Assembly (NCBI GenBank): GCA_949126835.1
Contig: OX421497.1
Coordinates: 41,686,226 to 41,750,225 of the forward strand
Length of the DNA stretch: 64,000 bases
Source: Anisus vortex
Taxonomy: Eukaryota; Mollusca; Gastropoda; Planorbidae
Direction of reading: 5' to 3'
A program made the position numbers and the translations under genes. This document shows, in pieces, positions 20,927-31,015 of the stretch. Numbering within the stretch: the stretch's first letter is position 1; every line of letters begins with the position of its first letter. Below the pieces are notes generated by a model that saw nothing but the letters and a program-made list of their open reading frames with translations, was not told the DNA's origin and ran no database searches.

Positions 20927-23900
20927 TTAAACACCACATCTAGACAACAAATCAGCCAATATATTATCCACCCCAGGTATATTTTCCACAGTAAAACTGT
21001 ATGCCTGCAGGATAAGTGACCATCTTGCTATCCTACTGTTGTTTAACTTGTTCTGATTTATAAAGGACAAAGGCTTATGGTCAGTCATAAGAATAAACCT
21101 TGTACCCATCAAGTACCTTGCCAATTTAGTAATACACCAAACCACACCAAGAGCTTCCCGTTCTACTGTTGCATACCTAACCTCAGCCTCACTTAATTTC
21201 CTGCTAATATACTGAATCGGGTGTAAGACATTGTCATGATATTGTCCCAAAATTCCTCCCAAACCAACCAAACTCGCATCAGTCAAAACCACAAATCTTT
21301 TTTTAATGTCTGGTAGTCTTAATATAGGTTGTCCAGAAAAAGCAACCTTTATCCTATTTAATGCCATTTCACACTCCTGAGACCAAATTATTTTAATTGG
21401 GCTTTTCTTTTTAATAAGTTCAGTCAATGGAGCTACCATCTCTGAAAAATTAGGAATAAATTTCCTATAAAAATTACATACACCTAGAAGACTCCTCACT
21501 TCTTTTTTATTTCTTGGAATGTCAATTTTTAGAATTTTAGTAATATTCTCCTCCAATGGCTTAATGGTGTTATTGGATATCTTGTGTCCCAAAAAAGTAA
21601 TTTCTTTCATGCCTATTTCTAATTTGTTAGGTTTAATTGTCAAATTATGTTTTTCTATAATTTCAAAGATATCATTAAGACTTTTTAAATGATTTTCCCA
21701 AGTATCATTAAAAACACATATGTCATCCAAATAAAATATAGTATCCTTCCTATGTCCTAAAATCATACCCATCATCCTATTAAAAGTTGCAGGAGCATTC
21801 ACCAATCCAAAACTCATCACCTTCCATTGATATAACCCCAATGGAGTAACAAAACTTGTAAATGGTTTAGCTCTATCAGTTAAACCTACTTGATAGTACC
21901 CTTTAGCCATATCCAATTTAGAAAAAATAGTTGCATTAGATAGCTGAGCCATAATATCTTCAGCATTGTTCATAGGATATTGGTCAAAGAGAGTAACATT
22001 ATTGAGCTTCCTATAGTCCACACACAACCTTATAGTTTTATCTTTTTTCTTAACTAATACTATTGGAGATGCATATGCTGAATTGGATGGCTCTATCAAC
22101 CCCATACTCACAAGCTCATCTATCTCTTTTTGCAAGTTATCCCTCAAATGAATAGGGATTGTGTATGGTTTTAGCCTCACCGGCTTATCATCTGTTACAA
22201 TAATGTCATGTTGTATGACATTGGTCTTACCAGGCAAATCAGAAAATATACCCTTATGCCTATGTATTATTTTTGACATCTCATATGCCTGTTCATGTGT
22301 CAATTTCTCTAAATTCACATCTTTATATGTTTGCTGACCCTGTGTATTCACTGTTGCTATTTCTTCAATATCCTCTTTAATTTCTTCTGATATTATACTA
22401 CAGCATATATGGCTTTCCACTGATTGATCATTATACTTTTTTAAATTATTAATATGAAAAACTTTAAGTTGATCCTTAATTCTTATCTCATAATCCACAT
22501 CTGTGACCTTTCTAACCACATCATATGGCCCTAGCCATTCAGTAAATAGTTTGTTATTTTGATTTTTTAATTTTAGCAAAGCTTTATCTCCTGGTTCCAA
22601 GGTTCTTAGTTTCCTATCCTGATTTACTCTATTTATATTCTTTTCCTTATTATTGTCTGAATTCTTTCTAGCCTCTTCCAAAGCAATTTCTAATTGTTGT
22701 TTCTTATTTGTAACTAACTCATAATTAGTCATTTCCCTGTTTTCACTAGTACCTACTAATGGTTCTTTGAGAATACTAAGTGGATTTCTTGGATTATTTC
22801 CATATATCAATTCAAATGGTGAAAAACCTGTACTATCATGAGTAGTTTCTCTATATGCAAATAAAATTGATGGTATTGCCAAATCCCAATTCTTTGGATC
22901 CTCATTACTAACTTTTGACAACATTTCCTTGAGAGTTTTGTTAAATCTCTCACACATTCCATTACATTGAGGATGATAGGGTGTTGTAAATTTCTGCTTT
23001 ATTCCAAATGTTTCCATAAATTCCTTAGTCAATTTTGATGTAAATTGAGTTCCTCTATCTGATATTATCTCTTCAGGAAATCCAATTCTAGTAAATATTA
23101 AATATAATGCTTGCACTATATCTGTAGATTCAATTTTCTTTAATGGTACTGCCTCTGCATACCTAGAACATATATCAATTAATGTAAGAATATATCTATG
23201 TCCTCTGTTAGACATAATAGGCATCAAACCAATGATATCTATGGCTACCTTCTGAAATGGTCTAGTTGCAGTCACTCCTGTTTGTATTGGTGCTTTGGTA
23301 AAATTACTTCCAGATCCTTTCATCTGACACACTTTGCATTGTTTAACAAATCTTTTCACATCTTTGGACATTTTAGGCCAAAAGTAATGTTGTATTATTC
23401 TGTTTTTGGTTTTGCCAACTCCCATATGACCAGCCAATGGTATAGAATGAGCATTAGTCATTATTTCTGTTCTATATTTATATGGTACAACTATTTGTTC
23501 CACTTGTCTGCCATTTATGAGTATCTCTCTGACTAATAGTTGTGTATCATTTTTCACTTTGCATACACTATTTTTATTAGTATTTCCTTTCTCTGTAGAT
23601 TTGAATAGTCTATTCAATGTAGTATCCTCTCTTTGTTCTTTTTTGAATTTTTCCAAATTAAAGTTTTCATTCAGTAATGATTCACTATCAACTGATGTGT
23701 CTTTTTCATTATTCACCATTGTCTGACTTTCTTCAGTATTGCTTATTTTACATTCATTAATCACATTACATTGTGCTTGATTATTATTAAATTCCCATGC
23801 TTCTATTTCCTCTCTAGTACATTCTTTAACTGATTCAACATTTCCAATAATTAAATCTATTGGTGCATCATTTATAACATGAGCCAGTACTCTACCTGTA

Positions 23901-24685
23901 ATATATGGTGTCCTAATATCAATGTAGGCCAACCTCAATTTAATCACTCTTCCATCAAATGATGTACAATCTGCTACCTCACCAGTATATTGATTTGACT
24001 GAACATATTTGCTGTTTATTGCAATGACAGAGGCTCCTGTGTCACGAACTGCGAAAACTGGTATTAATCCCACATATCCTGGAAAAAACTTTATTCCTTT
24101 GCTTCTTGATAACACAGCTCCACAATGATTCCTGTTCTGATTAAATCTGGAGTTGTGATCTCTCTGATGTGTATATCCCTGAGATCTATTATTATTATTA
24201 TTGTTTCCAGCAGAATTTGACCTTCTGAAGCAATTTCTTGCTATATGTCCTTTCTTTTTAAATATAAAACATGTCAATGTGTTATCTCTCTTATCTTTAC
24301 AATCCTTAGTAACATGGTTATTTCTTCCGCAATTACCACACTTCATCTTGCTCCTTGATAATTGTCTTCCTCTTTGAAAATTATCATTGCCTTTAGCAAA
24401 GCATATTATATCCTGGTAATCCTCTCCTTTAAAAGTAGGTGCCATGGGATGAGCTAATTTATAGTTCCTAATCAGGTCAACTATTTCTTCTATAGTCTTG
24501 GGAGATCTCTCCTGAATGAATGCTTTGAGAGTCTTATCGAGTGAATATATTGCCTTATCTCTAATAATAAAATTCTTCAGTTCCTCAAATGATTTTTCTA
24601 TTTTAGCACATTTTAACCATTTGTCCATAGCACTTGTCAATGAGTCAAAATAACTTTTTGGATCTTCTTCCTTTGATAAAGTCAT
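20927..24685 (-). CDS. pol: Gag C-terminus/Pol polyprotein, PR-INT-RT-RH order
   Basis: 1252 residues, one uninterrupted frame. Residues 1-90 still look like capsid. Zinc knuckles follow: CGNCGRNNHVTKDC (116-129) is complete, while the second (139-152) has Phe in place of its second Cys. Protease DTGAS is at 215-219. The integrase has a zinc finger ending CKVC (450-453), then D483, D543 and E579 with the D-x35-E spacing, then a GPY/F-like module near 716-733. RT spans about 835-1010 with FRRMM-type context and YLDD at 985-988. RNase H spans about 1130-1250 with D1136, E1176, D1202 and D1245. All catalytic residues of the four enzymes are present. It starts with an ATG directly after the in-frame stop of gag. 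Confidence 0.95.
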   Translation of the reverse strand: MTLSKEEDPKSYFDSLTSAMDKWLKCAKIEKSFEELKNFIIRDKAIYSLDKTLKAFIQERSPKTIEEIVDLIRNYKLAHPMAPTFKGEDYQDIICFAKGNDNFQRGRQLSRSKMKCGNCGRNNHVTKDCKDKRDNTLTCFIFKKKGHIARNCFRRSNSAGNNNNNNRSQGYTHQRDHNSRFNQNRNHCGAVLSRSKGIKFFPGYVGLIPVFAVRDTGASVIAINSKYVQSNQYTGEVADCTSFDGRVIKLRLAYIDIRTPYITGRVLAHVINDAPIDLIIGNVESVKECTREEIEAWEFNNNQAQCNVINECKISNTEESQTMVNNEKDTSVDSESLLNENFNLEKFKKEQREDTTLNRLFKSTEKGNTNKNSVCKVKNDTQLLVREILINGRQVEQIVVPYKYRTEIMTNAHSIPLAGHMGVGKTKNRIIQHYFWPKMSKDVKRFVKQCKVCQMKGSGSNFTKAPIQTGVTATRPFQKVAIDIIGLMPIMSNRGHRYILTLIDICSRYAEAVPLKKIESTDIVQALYLIFTRIGFPEEIISDRGTQFTSKLTKEFMETFGIKQKFTTPYHPQCNGMCERFNKTLKEMLSKVSNEDPKNWDLAIPSILFAYRETTHDSTGFSPFELIYGNNPRNPLSILKEPLVGTSENREMTNYELVTNKKQQLEIALEEARKNSDNNKEKNINRVNQDRKLRTLEPGDKALLKLKNQNNKLFTEWLGPYDVVRKVTDVDYEIRIKDQLKVFHINNLKKYNDQSVESHICCSIISEEIKEDIEEIATVNTQGQQTYKDVNLEKLTHEQAYEMSKIIHRHKGIFSDLPGKTNVIQHDIIVTDDKPVRLKPYTIPIHLRDNLQKEIDELVSMGLIEPSNSAYASPIVLVKKKDKTIRLCVDYRKLNNVTLFDQYPMNNAEDIMAQLSNATIFSKLDMAKGYYQVGLTDRAKPFTSFVTPLGLYQWKVMSFGLVNAPATFNRMMGMILGHRKDTIFYLDDICVFNDTWENHLKSLNDIFEIIEKHNLTIKPNKLEIGMKEITFLGHKISNNTIKPLEENITKILKIDIPRNKKEVRSLLGVCNFYRKFIPNFSEMVAPLTELIKKKSPIKIIWSQECEMALNRIKVAFSGQPILRLPDIKKRFVVLTDASLVGLGGILGQYHDNVLHPIQYISRKLSEAEVRYATVEREALGVVWCITKLARYLMGTRFILMTDHKPLSFINQNKLNNSRIARWSLILQAYSFTVENIPGVDNILADLLSRCGV

Positions 24686-25342
24686 TTAAAAAAATTTCTT
24701 TCTATAAGCCTCCTCTGTACTTCCAAAATGTCTTAACAATTGTTCCTTGACAGATGCATAATCTGATTGTTCCATACAAATTTTTGATGGAATATCTCCT
24801 GTAAAGGATTTTCCCAGTAGTCCAGACCAATAACATGAAGAAAAATTTTGTCTCTCCATTTCCATTTCAAATTTTTTTAGAAATGTATCAATAGAACCAT
24901 CCCTTTCGTTAAATAATTGGAAAGTAAATCTGCACATGTTATTTCTAATAGCCATTTCCTGGTCAACAACAGGTCTAGTGACTCCAATGTTTACATTTGC
25001 AGTGTTATTTTTAGCCTCTAATTCTAACTTTTTTAGCTGAAAAATTCTATCTTTCTCCTTTTCCTCCCTCTCTAATCTCTTTAGTTCCATCTCATCAGCT
25101 CTAGCTTTTTCTTTATCAATTTGTTTTAATCTCTCTAGCTCTATCTCATCAGCTCTCACCTTATCTTCTCTTTCTTTATCTTTATCTTCTCTTTCTTTAG
25201 CCTTATCTTTAGCCCTTTCTACTCTTTCTAAATGCTCTTTATATTTTCTCTCCGCCCACTCATCCAATTCCTTACCAGCATATCCCAACTCCTTACCACA
25301 ACTTATATAATTTGCTAATATGTCCACTGAGGACCCCTCCAT
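24686..25342 (-). CDS. gag: Gag N-terminal part of the Gmr1-like element
   Basis: 218 residues from the ATG at 25342; two non-ATG codons upstream are also open. It has a charged coiled coil at about residues 30-115, rich in KERED and RADEMELKRLE heptads, then a capsid-like segment (MCRFTFQLFNERDGSIDTFL, then YWSGLLGKSFTGDIPSKI, and a final RHFGSTEEAYRKKFF). It ends at a TAA that lies within a T-run and is followed immediately, in the same frame, by the ATG of the pol frame. The capsid domain appears to continue across this stop, so it is either a recent nonsense change or a site of suppressed termination. The sequence cannot decide which. Confidence 0.85.
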   Translation of the reverse strand: MEGSSVDILANYISCGKELGYAGKELDEWAERKYKEHLERVERAKDKAKEREDKDKEREDKVRADEIELERLKQIDKEKARADEMELKRLEREEKEKDRIFQLKKLELEAKNNTANVNIGVTRPVVDQEMAIRNNMCRFTFQLFNERDGSIDTFLKKFEMEMERQNFSSCYWSGLLGKSFTGDIPSKICMEQSDYASVKEQLLRHFGSTEEAYRKKFF

Positions 25343-25844
25343 TTTCAATTAATAAATATATACCTACAACAAACTAATATAATTTAAAATGGAAGCAATA
25401 TTGCAATATGCATAAAATAAATATCAATATAATAATCAATACATATAAAAATAAGAACACCACAGATAGTAGATGAGACTCGAGATTCACAAAAACTTTA
25501 CTATGACAAATATATAAACAATATGATAACACTGTGCATACAAGACTATACAATCTAACATATATTATGTAATATACACTTATGAAAAGTCTTTTTCAAC
25601 TAACCTGACTTACAGGGACTTTTCAATAAGTGTATACACAAAATTCCTAAAAGAAACTAATACATGCCAGTGATTTCACAAGAAAAATCTAGGCATATAC
25701 TATACTACAACATAACGTATACACCAGTTTACTTATCTTAATAAACGCGTTCCTTTTCCTTCCGTCTCCGAATCCAGGGTTCCAGATCCGAAACGATTCT
25801 CCACCACACAGGTTCTTTCAGCACGAAGTATGTTCATTAATTCC
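25343..25844 (-). other. Gag-proximal leader of the LTR element
   Basis: Untranslated leader between gag and the nested piggyBac-type element. Without that insertion the leader would be about 1.1 kb (25343-25848 plus 27715-28356). Confidence 0.6.
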
Positions 25845-25848
25845 TTAA

Positions 25849-27710
25849 CCCTATATTGCATGAATTTAGGTTTCAAGTTCAAAAAATTTTTCATTGTGTT
25901 TTTTGTTCTTCTAATGGATAAAGAAAAAAAATTTGTTCAGAGTGTAATCCAAAAAAAGTGATATTTAGTGTTGATTTTGGTCGTTGCATTTTTGCAACTG
26001 TGTGCAACCGAGCAACTTTTTTTACAGAAGGCATCACAATGTCAAAAATTAAATAATTGCTATTTTACACAAATTTACAACCACAATGACAACAATTACA
26101 TTTGAACATGATTATACAAAGATTTTGAAGTCTTTTGTGAGGTATTTTATTAAAATAAGTTATAAAAAAGGTTTATAGCTCATATTCATTTATAGGTAAA
26201 AATATAAAAATTTTCATACTGACATAATGCTACTACAAAGAATTATCAACACATAGATTCTGAATAATTTTGGCATGCACAAATAAAAATAATTCAAACT
26301 AAAGGAATGAGAAAATTATAATAATACTAAATTATTCGTTATTCAATAATTTATTTTAGAGAACTAAAAAAAAACATTAGTAAGAAAATTAGCGGATATG
26401 ACATTTTGTTGTCTCGGAACACACTCTTCTGTTATTTGACTGGTGAATGCAGGCAATTTAGTCTTCAAATCTTCATCGGATAACAACACCTTCCAAAGAA
26501 GTCCTCGGCTTGACTGGGTGGTTCCTCTGGTTCAATACAATCATTATTGATCTCAACATCTGATTCTGCATCTTTATAAAAAAAAAACAACACAATGATT
26601 TATAATAGGAACTAAAACTACTAAATGTACTTATTTATTTTAGTTTTACAGACATTCCTTCCAGATAGAAGATAATTAGATATATGTCCACTAGGCCCAA
26701 AACTCCTGGAGGGTGGTAGAAATTGGTGGGCGGCAGAGATGGAACCCGCGATGTGTCGGTTGACAATCCAGTGAACTATAAATATATATTACACAATAGA
26801 ATAAAACTAACATGAATTTAAATTTACCTTCAATCTCCTTTTCGGTATGGAAACTGTTCAATACTGGTATCTTAGTCCAATGACGCATCATGATCAGACA
26901 ACTCAAAGTCTTCGGTGTCCGAAGGCATTTCCCTCAAAACAATGGAATAGTATTTTTTCCTATAAAAGACCTTGGGCTTCATAATGCAAGCCTAATTAAA
27001 AATAATAATAGCAAATAATTAGACATATATTATATATATACTAAAAATAATATAGATTAATATAGATTACCGGTATAGATATTTAAGTCTAGACCTAACT
27101 AGGCCTGTCATTTATTACTAATAACTAATAATAACAATAAATAAATAAGAAGACCTATATTTAACTATTTTTACTGAATTATATTATAAAAAGAACAAAA
27201 TTAAGATATATAATTGATTATTTGGACCTTATTTACTTTATATTATAATATAATAACTATAAAGTACGTTATATTTAGAAAAGGGGGTGTGGCTCTATGT
27301 CATGTAATCTCATATTTTTTTTAGCTCAGTTGCATGGAGTTGCGATTTTACAACATACAAAGTTACTGCTATAATATGAAAAGTATAAGGAAATAACACA
27401 AAAATAACTTCTTTTTGCATTAAGATATGAGTTTACTTTTACAAAAAAAATGTTTGAAGTGTAAAACTACATTTTAAATATAATAAATGATGCAAAGATT
27501 ACTTACTGTATCGGACCACCATAGCAACGCTTGTAAAAATGTAAAATGAGACTAAAATAACTTTTATATAAATGAGTTCTTGTATAGGTTATGTACAAAA
27601 CTGCCTCGGGAACGAAACAAAACAAAATATTGCAGAAAAAACGTAAGAAAAATATAAAAATTATGTATGTAAACCAGTGTTGTAAAAATACAACTGTATG
27701 CAATATAGGG
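25849..27710 (-). mobile_element. piggyBac-type element nested in the LTR element leader
   Basis: 1862 bp bounded by CCCTATATTGCAT and ATGCAATATAGGG (perfect 13-bp TIR) and flanked by TTAA on both sides (25845-25848 and 27711-27714). This TTAA target with CCC-starting TIRs is diagnostic of piggyBac. No intact transposase is present. On the minus strand near 26890, MPSDTEDFELSDHDASLD, and near 26560, DAESDVEINNDCIEPEEPP, resemble the acidic N-terminus of piggyBac transposases, so this is likely an internally deleted, non-autonomous copy. A tRNA-like SINE sits inside at about 26642-26785. Confidence 0.85.
26642..26785 (-). repeat. tRNA-like SINE family B
   Basis: Minus strand: TAGTTCACTGG (A-box-like) and CGGGTTCCATCTC (B-box-like) are followed by a tail with GGAGTTTTGGGCCTAGTGGAC and TTATCTTCTATCTGGAAGG. 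The same body occurs on the minus strand at 51662-51790 and in part at 16570-16640. RNA polymerase III box similarity is seen; the tRNA ancestor is not identified. Confidence 0.6.
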
Positions 27711-27714
27711 TTAA

Positions 27715-28356
27715 GGATTACAATCCTTTCACTTTGTTGAAGTTTCTTTTTACTTCCAATTTCACTTGACTTCTGCTACTGTACTGCACTGACTTCTAGT
27801 TCTGTGACTATTCTGAAGTATTCTTCTTTTCTCGAACCATTCACTAGTTCTACGGAGATTCTTTTTTAATCTCTTCACTTGACAAACTTAGCTTGTCCTA
27901 TTAACCACAGCTTCACTATTGTTTCAATAATTGTTACCACTTTCGATACTTTTAAAATGTATCCGAGACGCCTTTCAACTTCCAATTTTCTAGTAGCCTT
28001 TTTAACCGACTTGCTTGGCAACATACATAAACTTCCGTTTCTATCTTCATGTACACCGTTATGTACTGGTAGCGCTTATTTCCAAGACGTGCTATGCTAT
28101 ACTGTTAAACCGTCAAATTTTCTTTCTCGTCGATATTTTTTCTCAATGAATTTTAGTCTTCTTTTAGTCGTAAGAAACGTTCATTTGCGGTATTCTTTAA
28201 GCTGTGCTTCACAATATATTGTAGGCTTTCTTTCAAATTGATTTTCAATAATATTCACCTTGATTCTCCTTCAACATTCTCCGTTGATTTTCAATATTCC
28301 ACATTGGGCTTCCGAATTCACCTTGAGCTTCCAAATTTTAGTTGGGCGCCAAATAA
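27715..28356 (-). other. LTR-proximal leader of the LTR element
   Basis: Untranslated region next to the 5' LTR. The 120-residue plus-strand frame at 27879-28241 is antisense to the element and lacks a recognisable domain, so it is taken as chance. Confidence 0.6.
28334..28353 (-). promoter_or_regulatory. Primer binding site of the LTR element
   Basis: A few bases inside the 5' LTR, the minus strand reads TTATTTGGCGCCCAACTAAA. TGGCGCC is the usual start of a site complementary to a tRNA CCA end. Which tRNA is used was not determined. Confidence 0.65.
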
Positions 28357-28720
28357 TGTGACCGTTATTTTGTAATTACTATGTATACAACTCTCAGGGA
28401 GATCACATTATATAATAATAAACAATGAACAAACTGCCGGCTTTTAGTAGAAATGAGAACTCAATATTTAATGCAATTTATGTACAAGATGAATTCAAAT
28501 ACCTCACAGTTTATATAGCCTATTCTAAAACACGTCCAGCCACTACCAAATTCTAAGGTCGTCTGTCTTTATCTTCAAATGTACGCTACGTTCAATCTAA
28601 CTCCCACGTCATTGTTTTTATCGTAAAACGTCACTCGTTTATTCTGTACATTAACACCGGGTTAGAGATTATACAAATTATGTCCCACTAAAATAACTAT
28701 ATATATTTTAAATCATCACA
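28357..28720 (-). repeat. 5' LTR of the Gmr1-like element
   Basis: 364 bp, apparently identical to 19408-19771. TGTGA and TCACA are the termini. As the upstream LTR of a minus-strand element it should hold the promoter; no TATA motif was assigned with confidence. Confidence 0.95.
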
Positions 28721-29157
28721 GTAAGACTGGCCGTCCGATCGCTGGTCTGGGCAGCCACGCGTGAAGTAAGTCCCGCCCCTTCATCCGACCAGACAGCAAC
28801 TAAAAAAAACTGTGGCGTCACATACAACAGCCCGCCCCCCCCCCCCCCAACCCGACAGATTAACACACATTTTCACTATACCATTAAAATAAATTGAAAA
28901 ATTATATAGATTTTGTTACAAATAGTAAAAGTAATGGGATAGGAGGAGAAAAATACATCATGGCATCAACGGTCCTACGGGGACACCTGTGCCCTACGCC
29001 CATCATTGGTTTTCCTCACTCCCATTTCAACCCTATTTTTATTGAATTTATTCTTTTGTTTTAATTTTTTATGATTTTTTATTTGAACTATATACACATA
29101 CAATTAATGAAACAAAAGCGTTCAATATGTTATCCATAGTTAGAATTTTTGTGTAAG
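28721..29157 (+). repeat. Compound inverted repeat, left inner arm
   Basis: It continues the target sequence after the LTR element (GTAAGACTGGCCGTCCGATC), then GGGCAGCCACGCGTGAAGTA, a poly-C tract, and a new start of the same unit (CAGATTAACACACATTTTCAC to CATAGTTAGAATTTTTGTG). Its inverted partner is 31905-32340, very similar throughout. The pair flanks a 2.75-kb centre. Confidence 0.85.
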
Positions 29158-29162
29158 CTTAT

Positions 29163-31015
29163 TGTTACGAATGTCGGTAATAGATGAATGACTTACCAGA
29201 GCATTGACCTTTGTCCATAAGTGCGTATTAGATATTAAGAGAGGCCAAGGTTTGACCTTTATGCTCTGAGGGCAGTTTAAATAAAATAAAGTCGTTCAAC
29301 CGCGTCATAATTGAAGGTTAAAGTCTGGATCGCAGTATCCTATAGCGCAGTGGAATTGAAATGCGTATTAGGACCCTGTAGAATCTTCGATAATAGTTTT
29401 CTTTGTAAAGTCCCTACCTCCTTAGAGTTAGTTCAGTTTGATCGTTTTTAGGGAGAAGTCGCTATATTGATACTTGTATATTTTATGAAATTTTATGAAA
29501 CTCTTATGTTCGCCATCTGTTGATGCATTTACTTATCGTTTATCTTGAGTCTACAATTTAAATAAAATTGTTTATTCAACAACTGGAGTTGTTTGATATA
29601 TCATTGTTGAGAAAGGTGTTGAAGATAATTATACCGAATATAACTACATTACTGCATAGACCTGTCAGTCAAGGAACCCCTAGCTTGAACTACGGATTAG
29701 CAGAATCTAGAGACTTCTAATAAATATACAACTATTCATTGAATCCGATTTAACGAGTCGTAATAATAGTAATAGTCCATAACAATTTGAGGGCTTTTGT
29801 CCGGATTAGTTGTATAGTGAAGCATATATTCAAGTTGTGTTGTGTTGTGTGTTGAAGAAGTTGACCTACTGAGCAAGTCTAATAACGCTGAATTTATTCT
29901 TCCGATTGGAAAACGTAAGTTGGAAACTTTACTACTTTAAAAATCTCTTAACGAAGGAATGGAATTTATTGAAAATCCAGAAGAAGAAGTTCTAAAAACT
30001 TTATCAATAAAGAAGTTGAAAGAGATCGCTGAGATCTTGAAGATAGAAATTACTGAGACTACACCATCAAGAACTGTGTTGACACAGCAGATAAGAGATG
30101 AGTTGATCGCTAGTGGCAAAATGAAAGTAGAATCAAGCGCGGAGGAATATCAAGTTGAAGTTCCGATTTCAGCTAGAAATGAAACGGATGGAAATGGAAG
30201 ATAAACGAGAACAAAAACGTCATGTTCTTGAGATGGAACAAAAACGTCTTGAGATGGAACAATAACGTCTTGATCGTGAGATAGAAGAAAAACGTCTTGA
30301 GATGGAACAAAAACGTCTTGATCGTGAGATAGAAGAAAAACGTCTTGAGATGGAACAGAAACGTCTAGAAAGTCAGGAAAGAATAGAACTAGCGAAGATA
30401 GGAGCTACTAAAAAAGAATCTCATGATGATGTAGAGATAGCAAGATGGAAAAAGCTAGTCCCTGCCTACATTGATAAAGAAAATGAAATAGCTAATTTCT
30501 TCCAGACCTTTGAGATTTCTTGCAGAGATTTTAAGTTCCCAGAAGATAAATGGGGAATATTGGTTAGAACAGCTTTTACTCAAGGAAGGGCACGTGATTG
30601 TGTACTGTTGCTAAAAAGAGGAACAGTTAAATGATTATGAAGTCATAAAAGAAGCTGTACTGAAAGCCTAAATCAAATACCTGAAAGTTATCGAAAAAGG
30701 TTCCGTCAGTTAACAATGTCCCCTTACCTAACACACTTAGACTTCCTTCGAGAAGAAGAAAAGTTAATGGATCAGTTGATAAAATCCAGAAATGTCTGCA
30801 CATTAAAAGAAATGAAAGATATCAGTCTTTTAGAAGATTTTATTAACAGGGTTAGACCGGATGTAAGAATGTATCTATCCGAGCGTGACGTCACTGACCC
30901 ACATAAAGCTGCTGACCTGGCGGAGCAATACACCTTATGTCAAAAGGAAGGACCACTGAAGTCCGTAAGAATATTACGAGACACCGGATCATCATCACTA
31001 TTAAGGTTGAACTAG
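29163..31015 (+). pseudogene. Second LTR retrotransposon, LTR plus broken gag
   Basis: An LTR-like segment runs from TGTTACGAATGTCGG (29163) to AGTCCATAACA (about 29783), with TGTTA/TAACA ends. It is followed by ATTTGAGGGCTTTTGTCCGG, which resembles a tRNA-Pro-type primer site. Gag starts with ATG at 29959 (MEFIENPEEEVLKTL) and is broken by frameshifts and stops near 30200, 30260, 30634 and 30670. It has an EMEQKRLDREIEEKRL coiled-coil tandem and a SCAN-like capsid (RKRFRQL..LLEDFINRVRPDV..). It ends in SVRILRDTGSS, a protease start joined directly to capsid with no zinc knuckle, so there is an internal deletion. Everything downstream, including the 3' LTR, is missing. Confidence 0.75.

Larger units (their letters stand above)
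19403..28725 (-). mobile_element. Ty3/gypsy LTR retrotransposon with integrase before RT (Gmr1-like)
   Basis: Complete insertion of 9313 bp (19408-28720) flanked by the 5-bp duplication GTAAG (19403-19407 and 28721-28725), transcribed on the minus strand. In order of transcription: LTR 28357-28720, leader containing a piggyBac-type insertion, gag 25342-24686, gag-pol 24685-20927, a 52-bp tandem array, and LTR 19408-19771. The two LTRs appear identical by eye, pointing to recent insertion. Pol runs zinc knuckles, protease, integrase, RT, RNase H. This differs from the usual gypsy order and matches the Gmr1 group (Goodwin and Poulter described such elements in deuterostomes). An un-inserted version of the target lies in the opposite arm near 32335. 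Confidence 0.92.

Noticed and set aside
27879..28241. 120-residue plus-strand frame in the LTR leader
   Set aside because: Antisense to the element and without a recognisable domain.
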